In this document: piece after piece, positions 32,611 through 43,169 of the stretch | Layout of the letters: each line of letters opens with the position of its first letter | Position numbering within the stretch: position 1 is the stretch's first letter | NCBI RefSeq assembly: GCF_000740895.1 | Contig: NC_025262.1 | Coordinates: 1,728,001-1,792,000 of the forward strand | DNA: 64,000 nucleotides | Source of the DNA: Theileria orientalis strain Shintoku | Taxonomy: Eukaryota; Apicomplexa; Aconoidasida; Piroplasmida; Theileriidae | Reading direction: 5' to 3' | Notes under the pieces: model-generated | What the model saw: the letters and a program-made list of their open reading frames with translations, nothing else | The model's database searches: none | What the model was told of the DNA's origin: nothing | Program-made: the position numbers and the translations under genes

Positions 32611-33151
32611 GCCCGTGGCCGACTTTAAAGAGGATCGACGATCGAGCGACCGCTAATTTTAAAGTAGTTGTGTGTGAGTGTGCACAAACACAGCGCACAG
32701 TAGTTGAATGTGTTTACAACTTAGGCGCACGCCGCTAGTTAATAACGCCATCATAGTTGGCGTCTGCAATGTGTCAGTTTTTATATTTATGTTGCCATTG
32801 ACGTTTATGTGTTTATTTATGTGTTTCTTGTACTAATATTTGTATTTATGGGTGCCTGTGTACAGTAGAACATTAGCAGTTATCGATATCAATTAATGAT
32901 TAACAGTGCAGAATTAACGAACATTAGCAGTTAAAGGTAATAACGATTAACTATTAAGAATTGACGATTAGCGATAACAGTTAATGATTAACGATTAACT
33001 AACAATAAATTAACAACCACGATAACAATAATAGTAACATTAGCAATTAACGATTAAGAATTAAAAATTGAGTGTACAGTGTGCATAATTTAGAATAGGT
33101 GTAAGTGTAAATATGCAAAACGTTACCGCAAATTAGCGTTACACGATAGAG
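32611..33151. other. Convergent spacer with ATTAACGATTA repeats
   Basis: This spacer lies between two convergent genes. From about 32880 to 33060 it has an irregular tandem of 'aacgattaac/agcagttaac' units of 10-14 bases. No coding frame or RNA gene is visible. Confidence 0.55.
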
Positions 33152-36100
33152 TTACACGAAAGGGGGAATTATTATCCCCGGGGACGAAAAGAGACCCTGC
33201 AACCTGATGTACTTGTCGACGTCGGCGAAGGTGACGCAGTGCTCGGAGGGCGAGTCCCGGTGGTCCCAGTCGAAGCGCAGAAGACCCAGCAGCCTCATGA
33301 CGATGAAGTTCACCTCGTACTTGCGGAACATGAGCGAGCGCACCGACTGACTCATGGCGTTGTAGAAAAAGAAAAGGACCAGGTCGACCACGAGCACGAG
33401 CGTCGACGACTTCGAGTCGAGGTTGAAGCAGCAGAGAACCCTGAAGAAGAAGGAGTAGAAGAAGTGCGACCACTGCGAGTAGAGAAGCGAGTCGTGGATC
33501 TTGAACGTCTGCACCATGTCGAGGCTGCAGAGAAGGTGGTTGAGGGTGACGGGCGCGATGGAGAACTTGAGGAGCAGGTACACTGCCTTCAGGCTCAGCA
33601 CCTTGGCCCTGAGGGCCCGCCGGTTGAGCGAAGGGCCGGCACTTGCTCCTACGCCACTGTTTTCAGAGATCTTGACGGTGCTGGCATTACTATTTGTGTT
33701 AATGTTTGTATTCGTGTTGATAGTATCTATGTTTGTACTGGTGTTAATGTTTATGCCAGTGTTACTGTTGGTATTAGTGCTGCTAGTGTTAGTACCAGTG
33801 TTACTGTTGGTATTAGTGCTGCTAGTGTTAGTACCAGTGTTACTGTTGGTATTAGTGCCACCATTAAAACCAGTGTCATTGTTAATGCTGGCGGTTTTAG
33901 TGAAAACGACATTGACGACAAAGGAGATGGTGACGTAGGCCGGGTGCAGCAGAAACACAAACAGCAGCCACGTCAAGTCGTAGTCCCTGAGCACGCTCTT
34001 GAAGCAGTGCAGGCACACCATCGTCGAGTACAGGTTAAGCAGGTCGCGCGCGAAGGAGAACAGGGAGTCGTAGACCCTGCAGCAGTACATGAAGAGCACG
34101 AAGAGCACGAAGGAGAAGCCGAAGCACATCTCCAGCGCGAACTTCTCCGCGAACGAGGCGCCCCTGCTAAAGCTGCTCACGATTTCGCGGGGCGACCTGA
34201 GTTCGAACGAGTGGTACAGAAACACCAGCGCCACGCGCGGAGCCACCGAGAACAGAAAGGCGCCCGCGAGCACCAGGCGGTTAAGGTTCGGCTCCGTGAA
34301 GTCGCCAACGGTTGCGAAGAGCGCGTGCTCGAACCTCCTGAACTTGGAGAAGAGGAAGCGGCGGCAGTGCCTGAGGATGACCGAGACCGGGAACGACTTG
34401 ATGGGCAGCACCTTGCTCCGCCTCAGAATCTTCAGCACGTACATCCTGTAGTGGTGCTTCGCGTGCTCCGACGCGCCTTCCAGGCACTCCACACTCTCCG
34501 TGGAGGCCCGCCTGGCCATCCCCTCGCGCATGGTGCCCTCACTGACGTAGCTGCTCCCCCTTCGGAACAGGCCGGCCCTGCTGGTGGGACCGTCGCCCAA
34601 ATTGGCTTCTGCCCTCCCGCCGGCCTCCCCGGCGAACCTCGCGTGGAGGGGCGTGTTGAACAGCTTCGACGACAGGTGAATCGGATCGGACTTCGTGTGC
34701 GGTCGCGGCTGAGTGAAACTGAGCTTCGTCAGCAGCTTCGGCAGGAAGGCCGACTTGAGCGCCCTCGTCCTCCTCCTCCGCATCGAGCTCTTCCTCGAGT
34801 ACCTCCTCAGCATCTGGGCCTCCGAATCCTCCTCCGACTCGTCCAGAAGGTTGAAGGTCACGCCGTTGCCCTTCCTGTCGCGCCCCTCCCTCTCCCTCTC
34901 CGCCCTCCTGTCTCTGTTGACGCTGAGCAGGTCCGTGTTCAGGAAGGCCGTCTGCACCCCCTTCGCGGTGTCCCTCTCCGCCAGCTGACTCATGTTCAGC
35001 CTGTACGGCCTCAGGAAGAGGAAGATAAAGTTTTTGTACAGCAGCAGCGAGAAGACGTTGTACTTCACGAGGATGTACAGCCTGTAACACAGGAACGGAA
35101 TGTCCACCAGGAAGAAGCCGATGATGAACGTGAACTTGGCCATGGTGTACATATCCAGGGAGCCCGCGCCCTCGTCCACGCTCTTCAGGCTCGTCGTGTC
35201 GTTAAGGGCTTCCGAGTTCTTCTTGTACTCGAGGCCGCTCGTTCTGCTGAACATCTTCACGAACTTGATGAACAGTCGAACCGCCTCGTTGAAAATGTTC
35301 GTCTTGAACTTGTCCTCCACCTTGTAGTCCCCGTCAACTGTCGGTATCACCAGACCCAGCAGAAATATCGTCGTGAGCACGAAGATGATAAAAACAACAA
35401 ACAACTTCGCCTTTATAATCAAATTCTTCCCCTCCTTCACCTCAACCTTGTAGTATTCTAAAAATTTTGTAAACACTTGCAGTCTGCTGTAGCTAGCTAT
35501 TTGACTAAACACAACTACATAACTACACATTTTAGTAAGAAGTCGCCAGAAACTTTTACATAACATATGTGATAAGTAAAAGTTACTCAGCAGGTGCGAA
35601 AACATGAGAATCAGGTCCCATAAGTCAATTGTGGTTGACAGGCCCAGGTCGGAATGCAACAACTCATCCACGCTCACGATGCTGTTGTCCTGAAACAGTG
35701 AGCACTTTGAGGCGTTGTTGAACAGCAGGAACACGATAGGCGTGACGTAGAGTCCAAAAAACGACAACAGCATGTCTAAAAATCATTATTCAACCCATGA
35801 AATACCGTTGGGATCGCCCGTGAGGCCGTCTATCGGCACATGTTTCCTGAAGTTGTCCAAAAAGGTCAGGAAGATCATTTTAATGACAATCGTGATAGAA
35901 TACATACACCATAATATCGAACATCTCACGGATGACACGAGCGAGCGGACGAGAAGTCCAAAGAAGATGTACAGGCCTAAATAATTACACATTTAAATAA
36001 AATCCACTTTACCTAAAGGTACATCGATAATAAGTGTATATAGTACAACATTCACTCTTTTCAAGTAGTATATGGAATAGTAAAGAATGAACTGCTGAAA

Positions 36101-36169
36101 GCAAAACAACAGCAGGATTCCGGAAACGGATAGGAAGTTAGATTTGGAACTTCGAAACTCAAGTCCCAT
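33152..36169 (-). CDS. Large polytopic membrane protein, family not recognised
   Basis: Three exons (36169-36013, 35976-35806, 35775-33152) join in phase to 983 residues. The start used is the ATG giving MGLEFRSSKSNF, a few residues before the first hydrophobic segment. I count about twelve to fifteen long hydrophobic stretches, for example SVSGILLLFCFQQFILYYS in exon 1 and LFVVFIIFVLTTIFLLGL in exon 3. A basic, Ser/Arg-rich cytosolic loop lies mid-protein (near residues 390-540), with RKSSMRRRRTRALKS in it. A tandem Asn/Thr repeat of the form TNTNSNTGTNTSS (33660-33870) lies in a late loop and is made of a 48-base repeat. The size and topology suggest a transporter or ER/plasma membrane scaffold, but I recognise no diagnostic motif. 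The C-terminal end after GIIIPPF is as read and could be altered by a missed intron. Confidence 0.7.
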
Positions 36170-36435
36170 AGCGAAAAAACCGGAAACCAACTTCAAACAA
36201 AAATTAAATCTGCGATATATTGTACATTACTAAAAAGCATATTTGCGTAACTCGGCAAGATAAGTGCGATAAATGTGTATAAAATCATACACAGTGATAA
36301 CGTGAAAAAACAAATTTAAAATTTTACATTTAAAAGTTAAAAACAGGGGAAAATATATATTGAATAGCCGTTGGCTGACACTTTACACAGGGGACACCAC
36401 ACCACGGAAACGTCGTCAAGTTAACAGTGAATATT

Positions 36436-39376
36436 ATGCCAATTCAGTTTTTAAACAAGAGGTATTTAAATTTTGGCATTCAAGCCTGCTACAAGGTGTT
36501 GAAAAGCAAAAGAATGGCACAAAATCCATGCCTCGGCTGCAAGTGTAACAGCACGGTATCAGGAGCAAGTTGCGCGAAGGAGGTGAAACCAGCAGCGGCG
36601 TCGTTCCACAACAACTATGTAGAAGTGTTCGCAAAGAAGGAAGGGAAAAGTGAAGTAAAATATACACGTTTGGACGATTTAAGCAGGTTACTGAAGACAG
36701 AGGAATCCGGGCTTAAAAGATCGGACGGAAGGGCAGTAAAGTTCTTGCACGTGCCTCCGGAAGTGCTGACAGGCCTGACGTCAGTGGCCTTCACGGAAAT
36801 AATGCACTTTCTACGCACGGAGCACCTGAGCCAGCTGCGGAAAGTGTTCGACGACCCGGAGTCGAGCGACAACGATAGATTCGTGTCAATGCAGTTGCTT
36901 AAAAACGCGTGTATCTCAGCAGGAAAGTAAGTATGGAATTAAACAAGGATTCAATAGAGTGTTGCCAGGGTGCCAGGACACGGGAACGGCAATAGTGATA
37001 GGAAAGCGAGGAAACGAGATATTCAGCGAAAACGACGCAAAGGCGATATCGAAGGGAGTGTACGACTCGTACCTGACGAGGAACTTTAGGTACGAATTGT
37101 GAAAAATAGAAGACCATTTAGTTAGTAGCCGCTTATGTAGTAGATGTTACGTTGGTACTGGGTTATTCCAGGGTTTATAGTTTAACAGGTACAGCCAAAT
37201 GGCGCCCCTGTCGATGTTTGAGGAGGTTAACACTAAGTGTAACTTGCCAGCACAAGTGGAGATATATTCGCAAGAGGGAACGGACTATGAGCTTTTATTC
37301 ATAGCAAAGGGAGGAGGCTCGGCAAATAAGACGTTTCTATACCAGCAAACAAAGGTAAGACCACGGGAATGAAGTGGATGTGCCTGCTACAGTATTAGTG
37401 TTGTGTGATATTGTTAGGTGGCAGTATAGTACTGATGCTATCAGTAGTTATGGTTGTTATAATAGTAGTACTATCAATGGCAGTAGCAACCGTAGTATTA
37501 GCATTCGTGATATTGTTCGCTAATTGGCACAACTGCAATTATTGACATTGTAAGTGACAATTTGTAGTCGGTGCTGAATGAGAGCAGTCTAATAAGTTTC
37601 CTGATGGATCAAATAAAGACGATAGGAACGTCGGCATGTCCACCGTACCACCTGGCAGTGGTGGTGGGAGGCCTCTCAGCAGAGATGACGCTTAAAACAG
37701 TGAAGCTGGCGAGCTGCAAGTACCTGGACGGCCTGCCAACTGAAGGAAACGAGTACGGAAACGCATTTAGAGACTTGGAGTATGAGCAACTAATACTGGA
37801 GGTAAGATCGTTGTACAAATAGGACAGCTGGCGCTGTTAATACCAGTAGTAGTGGTACTAGTAGTAGTAGTAGTAGTATCCTTGGGAGTGGTAGTACTAC
37901 TAATACTGAATTGTTGCCCTACTGTATTAAGTAGAAGCAACAGAAGTAGCAATTTGATAAAAATACATAGAAAACCAAAACTATTGGAATTGGAGCACAG
38001 TTCGGAGGAAAGTATTTCTGCCATGACGTGAGAGTGATAAGGCTGCCAAGGCACGGAGCATCATGTCCAATAGGTAGTAAATTTAAACAGTTTAATTGTA
38101 TAGTTATTTATATAGTTAATATATACATTGGATTATAACTAAGAATGGTTATTGTAGCAATAAAATTATAATTAACTAATTATTAGTAGTAGTAATATTA
38201 TAACTAGTAGTATTATTAGTAGTAGTATAAGTAGTAGTGGTAATAGTAGTAGTAATAAAACAGGTGTTGGTACGAGTAGTAGTAGTAATATTATAACTAG
38301 TAGTATTATTAGTAGTAGTATAAGTAGTAGTGGTAATAGTAGTAATAAAACAGGTGTTGGTACGAGTAGTAGTAGTAGTATTATAACTAGTAGTATTATT
38401 GGTAACAGTATAGCCATTACAAATAATATTTATTACTAGTGTTAGTAGTAGTGATAGTACTACTAACTATAAGGTGCTAAATGATCTTGTAGGAATTGGA
38501 GTATCATGTTCGGCAGATAGGCAAGTATTGGCAAAGATAAATCCAACAGGAGGTAAGTAAAAGTAGAAGAAACTTAATGAAATAATGATAATGTAGTATA
38601 TTTGGAGGAGTTGGAACATGACCCAGCACAGTTTTTGCCAACAATTAAATCAGAAAGTTCAGCAGGTAGAAAATAGATACTAGTAACACAGTAAATAGTA
38701 ACAAAAAGCAATATTAATGGTAATAACAAATACAGTAGTAACAGTAACAACAACAATATTAACAATGATAATAGTAACAACAACAATAACAACAATAACA
38801 GTAATAACAAAAATAAATATAGATGAAATAAAGGTGGACTTAACGTTAGGGATGGAAAAGGTGTTGAAGCAGTTGAGAGAGTACCCAGTGAAAACAAGAG
38901 TGTTGTTGAGTGGAACACTAATAGTAGCAAGAGATATCGCACACGCAATAATAGTGGAAAAAATGGAAAAGACAAATGAAATACCATCATACTTTAAAGA
39001 GTACCCAATCTACTACGCAGGACCAGCAAAGAGACCAGAAGGATATGTGAGTGGGTCATTCGGACCAACAACAGCAGGAAGAATGGACACATACGCACAA
39101 AAGTTGATGGAAAAAGGAGCATCACTGATCACGCTGGCGAAAGGAAATAGATCAAGAGGATTCGTACAAGCATGTAAAAAACACGGAGGAATATACCTGG
39201 GCTCAGTGGGAGGACCAGCAGCACTGATAGCAGAAGACTGCATCAAGTCAGTGGAAGTAGTGGATCTGGAACACCTGGGAATGGAAGCAGTGCACAAAAT
39301 AGAAGTTAAAGAATTCCCAGCATTCGTAGTAGTAGACGCAAAAGGAAACGATTTCTACGGACAGTGGTCAAGTTAG
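36436..39376 (+). CDS. Class I (iron-sulfur) fumarate hydratase
   Basis: Eight exons (36436-36926, 36958-37089, 37189-37354, 37568-37801, 37971-38073, 38493-38552, 38597-38665, 38823-39376) join in phase to 602 residues. The N-terminus [14 protein letters not shown] plus basic residues looks like a mitochondrial presequence. Class I fumarase signatures are [22 protein letters not shown] and [10 protein letters not shown], whose three cysteines are the expected [4Fe-4S] ligands, and [26 protein letters not shown] split over the last exon. It converts fumarate and malate in the mitochondrial TCA cycle. Apicomplexa use this oxygen-sensitive class rather than the human class II enzyme. Introns 4 and 5 are long AGT-triplet tracts. 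ATG at 36436 is the first in frame. Confidence 0.93.
38160..38460. repeat. AGT-triplet tract inside fumarase intron
   Basis: The intron between fumarase exons 5 and 6 consists of degenerate AGT/ATT triplets with an internal near-exact duplication of about 110 bases, seen by the repeated 'aataaaacaggtgttggtac' landmark. Its 3' part (38396-38455) is shared with an intron of the SF3A3 gene at 40769-40828. Confidence 0.85.
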
Positions 39377-40001
39377 AAAGATGATTATGAGAAGAGGGAA
39401 AGAGTAAGTGAGTAAGATTAAACATGAAGCGATTATAAGAGTAAAAGTAATGATAGTGCCTGATGATAGTAAATAATGATAGTAACTGATGTTGTATTAA
39501 TGATAGTAACTGATGATAGTAAATAATGATAGTGCCTGATGATAGTAAATAATGATAGTAACTGATGTTGTATTAATGATAGTAACTGATGATAGTAAAT
39601 AATGATAGTGCCTGATGATAGTAAATAATGATAGTAACTGATGTTGTATTAATGAGTATTAATATTTGTTAGTAGTAATAAGTGATACGTGATAGTAGTA
39701 GTAGTAATAAGTATATGGTAATAAGTTATAAGTGATAGTAGTAGTAATAATAGTAGTATTATTGAGGGTAGTAGTGGGAGTAGTAGTAATAAGTATATGG
39801 TAATAGAATTAATGGTAGTAATAAAATAGGAAATATAGGTGTATAAATTGATAATAAAAATAAAAATAATAATATGTAAAGTAGATGTGTAATAAAATAA
39901 TAATAAAATAGTAAAATAAAAAAGTAAAATGAGAAGAGAGGTCCCCATCATAAAAAAGGAATCACAAAAGAAGTAATGGAAATAAAATATAAAATAAAAA
40001 T
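39377..40001. other. Intergenic spacer with minisatellite and AGT tract
   Basis: The spacer between fumarase and SF3A3 holds a tandem repeat (listed separately), then AGT-triplet sequence to about 39800, then AT-rich sequence before the SF3A3 ATG. No coding frame is supported. Confidence 0.6.
39449..39655. repeat. Minisatellite, 76-base unit, nearly three copies
   Basis: The unit is built of 'tgatagtaa' blocks, with landmarks 'gtgcctgatgatagtaaata' and 'actgatgttgtattaatgat' repeating at about 76-base spacing. The copies look identical where they overlap, so the array is young and probably length-variable. Confidence 0.9.
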
Positions 40002-42336
40002 ATGAAATTTATACTAGAATTAATAAGGTCAAGTCATGAAGAACTGGAACACCTGGAGAAGGTAATAAGTAAGCTGCTAAACGATAGAAAAAAGGCATCA
40101 GGACCAAAACTAGTGACAATAGAGTTGGCAATAAGTTCACTAGTACAAGAAGCACAAAATCTAGCAAAACAAAATATAGAATTGTATAAAGATACAGATG
40201 GAATAAGAAAAAAAGAAATAAGATATATAGCAGGTAAGTAAAAAGAAAAAATAAAAAATAAAAAAAGGAAGATTCTAAAATAAAAAAGGAAATAAATTAA
40301 ATAAAAATAAGTAAAATGAATATAAAAATGAAAAAATTGATAAAAATGTGTAGGACAATCGGAAAATGGAACAGAAACAGATGAAAATGAAGCACAAGTG
40401 TGGAATAATTACTACTCGACAATAAAGAGTGTGAAGGATTACTATAAAAGCAATCAGCACTTGAATAAAACAGCAGAAAATCGCAACGTACAGGAGACAG
40501 TAAAGAGAATACTGGGAGAGATAAACCTGGACTCAATATTTACGCCGGACGAAAACTACGGAAGGTGCCTGGATATGCAGCCGTTCTACAGGACGTACAT
40601 TAACCTGCAGCCGCTGAGAAACTACAGAATGAGTTTACACAGACAGAAAGAGGTAAGAAACAAAAGATGTTAGTTAGATATTTAGGTAGGTAGATATTTA
40701 ATTAGGTAGGTAGTAATATTGGTATTATTGGCAGTAACAGTAACAGTAGTAGTAACAGTAATATAAGTAGTGACTATTATTGGTAACAGTATAGCCATTA
40801 CAAATAATATTTATTACTAGTGTTAGTAGTAGTGGTAGTAGCAGTAGTAGTACTGATTGTAGTATTAGTGACAATTAGTAGTGGTAGTAATACTAGTGTT
40901 AGTAGTAGTAGCAGTAGTAGTACTGATTGTAGTATTAGTGACAATTAGTAGTAGCAGTGGTATTAGTAGTATAAGTAGTAGTAGTATAAGTAGTAGTAGT
41001 ATAAGTATTATTAGTAGTAGTATAAGTAGTAGTGGTAATAGTAGTAGTGATTCGCCGATAAAAATAAACAAATGACAATAATAATTTGTAGATACTGAGG
41101 CTGAAGAACAAGGGGCTCTCAGAAGAGTTGATGGAATCGCACGTGACGGAGTTCACGGAAATGGACTACGTAGCATACCTGAAGTCGTTTGAACAGTTTC
41201 ACACAATACCAAGGTACTGCAAGTACAAAGTAAAGGAGTACGAAGAGTACCTGGAAAAGCTGCTTGAGTATCTGCAGTCGTATTTTAAGCGGCAAAACCC
41301 ACTGGCAAATCACGAGTTGCTGACAGTGCAGATGGAGGAGACGTTTGAAAGTAACTGGAACAAAGGAGCAATACAAAGCTGGAAGGAGCCGACGGAGCAG
41401 ATGGAACTGTACCTGAAGCCAGTGGACAAACTGTTCAGCTCAGAGGGACTGTTAAACTCATATAAGTCAGGAAAGAGATACAAGAGCATATCGGAGGAAT
41501 TTAGTAAAAAGTCGTCGGACGAATTGGACCTGCTCTCGTTCGAAAGTAGAAACCACGACAAAATGCTGGCGTCGAGAGAGTTCATGATACAGTCGTATAG
41601 GGAGGTGCTTAACGCGACGCTGGACAGCAGCGTGGAGTACGTGCAGAAGAGAGAGTCGAGGACTGAGAAGGAGACGTCGCAGGTGCTCGCGCAGGAAATC
41701 CTGGACGCACTCGAGGAGGAACACAGCGAGTCGGAAAAGTCGGACCTCGAGGAACAGCCAGTATACAACCCACTTAACCTGCCGCTCGGCTGGGACGGAA
41801 AGCCGATCCCCTTCTGGCTGTACAAGTTGCACGGACTCGGCCAGGAGTTCAAGTGCGAAATATGCGGAAACTACTCATACTGGGGAAGGAAGGCCTTCGA
41901 AAACCACTTCCAGGAGTGGCGCCACGCCTTCGGAATGCGCTGCCTGAAGATACCGAACACGCCGCACTTCAAAGTAAGACTGAACAGACATTATTTATCA
42001 CTAGCTATAACAGTATAGGAGCATAGTAGCAGGGCATCACTTGACCAGTAGATAGTAGTTATGGATTGGATAATGGTTACTGATAGAATTAGCCGATGGG
42101 ACAGCAGTTACCACCAGATAGATAAGCATTTGTTGGTAGTTACAGATTAATTGTGCCATAACATTGCGTAGGAAATCACAAAAATCGAGGACGCATTTGC
42201 CCTATACGATAAACTGAGGAACAATATGGACAAGCAGACGTTTAAAATAGCACACGAGGCCGAGTGTGAAGACTCTGAAGGGAATTTGATGAACCTGAGA
42301 GCATACGAGGACCTGAAGAGACAGGGACTGCTATAA
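40002..42336 (+). CDS. SF3A3: Splicing factor 3A subunit 3 (SF3a60/Prp9)
   Basis: Four exons (40002-40233, 40354-40652, 41092-41973, 42172-42336) join in phase to 525 residues. The N-terminus is a coiled-coil SF3a60-type segment. The C-terminal part is unmistakable: [38 protein letters not shown] and [19 protein letters not shown] form the C2H2-type zinc finger of the family. They are followed by [13 protein letters not shown] and a final [12 protein letters not shown]3A3 is part of the U2 snRNP SF3a complex that helps fix U2 at the branch point. Intron 2 (40653-41091) is an AGT-triplet tract. This is one of several splicing genes in the window, which is fitting for such an intron-rich genome. 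Confidence 0.95.
40690..41055. repeat. AGT-triplet tract inside SF3A3 intron
   Basis: The second SF3A3 intron is mostly AGT/ATT triplets. It holds a near duplicate of about 60 bases ('agtagcagtagtagtactga' landmark at 40838 and 40907) and a block of about 60 bases shared with the fumarase intron at 38396-38455. Confidence 0.85.
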
Positions 42337-43169
42337 CATTTAAGATGCCAGTAAATGAGATAAATTTGATAAACATAAGTAAATTAGCACGCCCATGCTA
42401 ATCAGATATTTAAGTAGACTATAACATTCTCCATAGGCTAATATTTAAGTAGACAATATCACACGTGCGAAAGTGACTGATATTATATAGGAACACACTG
42501 TAAATATATAAATACTTGAACAAACGAATGAACGGATGAATAAATGAGTGAGTAAATGAGTGAATAAACATATTAATAAATTAATGAATAACATGTAAAA
42601 TATAGATTAAAACTAAATTAAGTTTTAAGTAAAAGGTTTAAAGGGGTATTAAATTATTTAAGGGGATTAAATAATTTAAAACAAGTTAAAATGAATTTAA
42701 CATGGGAAATTGTTTAAACTAACAGAACAAAAATGAAAATATAGTTTAAACAAAAACAATAAAACAAAGGTAAGGCTCAAGTACAATTGAAAGCACAAAG
42801 GGGTTGCGATAAACTGAAAAAAAAGTGTATTAAAACAAAAACTTAAACCAAACCTTAAACAATATAGTACACTGAACGTGAGTGGAAAATATGTTACAAC
42901 AAAACGTGTCAGTAATTTACGGAATAGTAAATCACAAATTGAGGTAGCCGTGGTTATTAAAACGGAATAGACGAGAAAGAAGTGTATAATAATAGGCCAC
43001 CAAAATTAAGAGAAAAACAAATCAATAACAACAATAAAACATAATACAAACCCCGTTATATACTGCAACTATAGGTGAACGTCTGTTAAATCAATTAATA
43101 AAATACAATTGCCTTCAACAGACCACAGCATCAGGTGATACAAACATTTTATCCTATATTTGTCTGCTC
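42337..43169. other. AT-rich convergent spacer
   Basis: About 830 bases lie between the convergent SF3A3 and Q-rich FAINT genes. A small 'aaatgagtgagt' repeat is seen near 42530-42560. No coding frame or RNA gene is visible. Confidence 0.5.

Noticed and set aside
33239..35461. A 740-codon open frame on the plus strand opposite the membrane protein
   Set aside because: It is the mirror of GC-rich minus-strand coding sequence. Its product is an unnatural Glu/Arg/His/Val-rich run without domains, while the minus frame has clear membrane segments and splices in phase.
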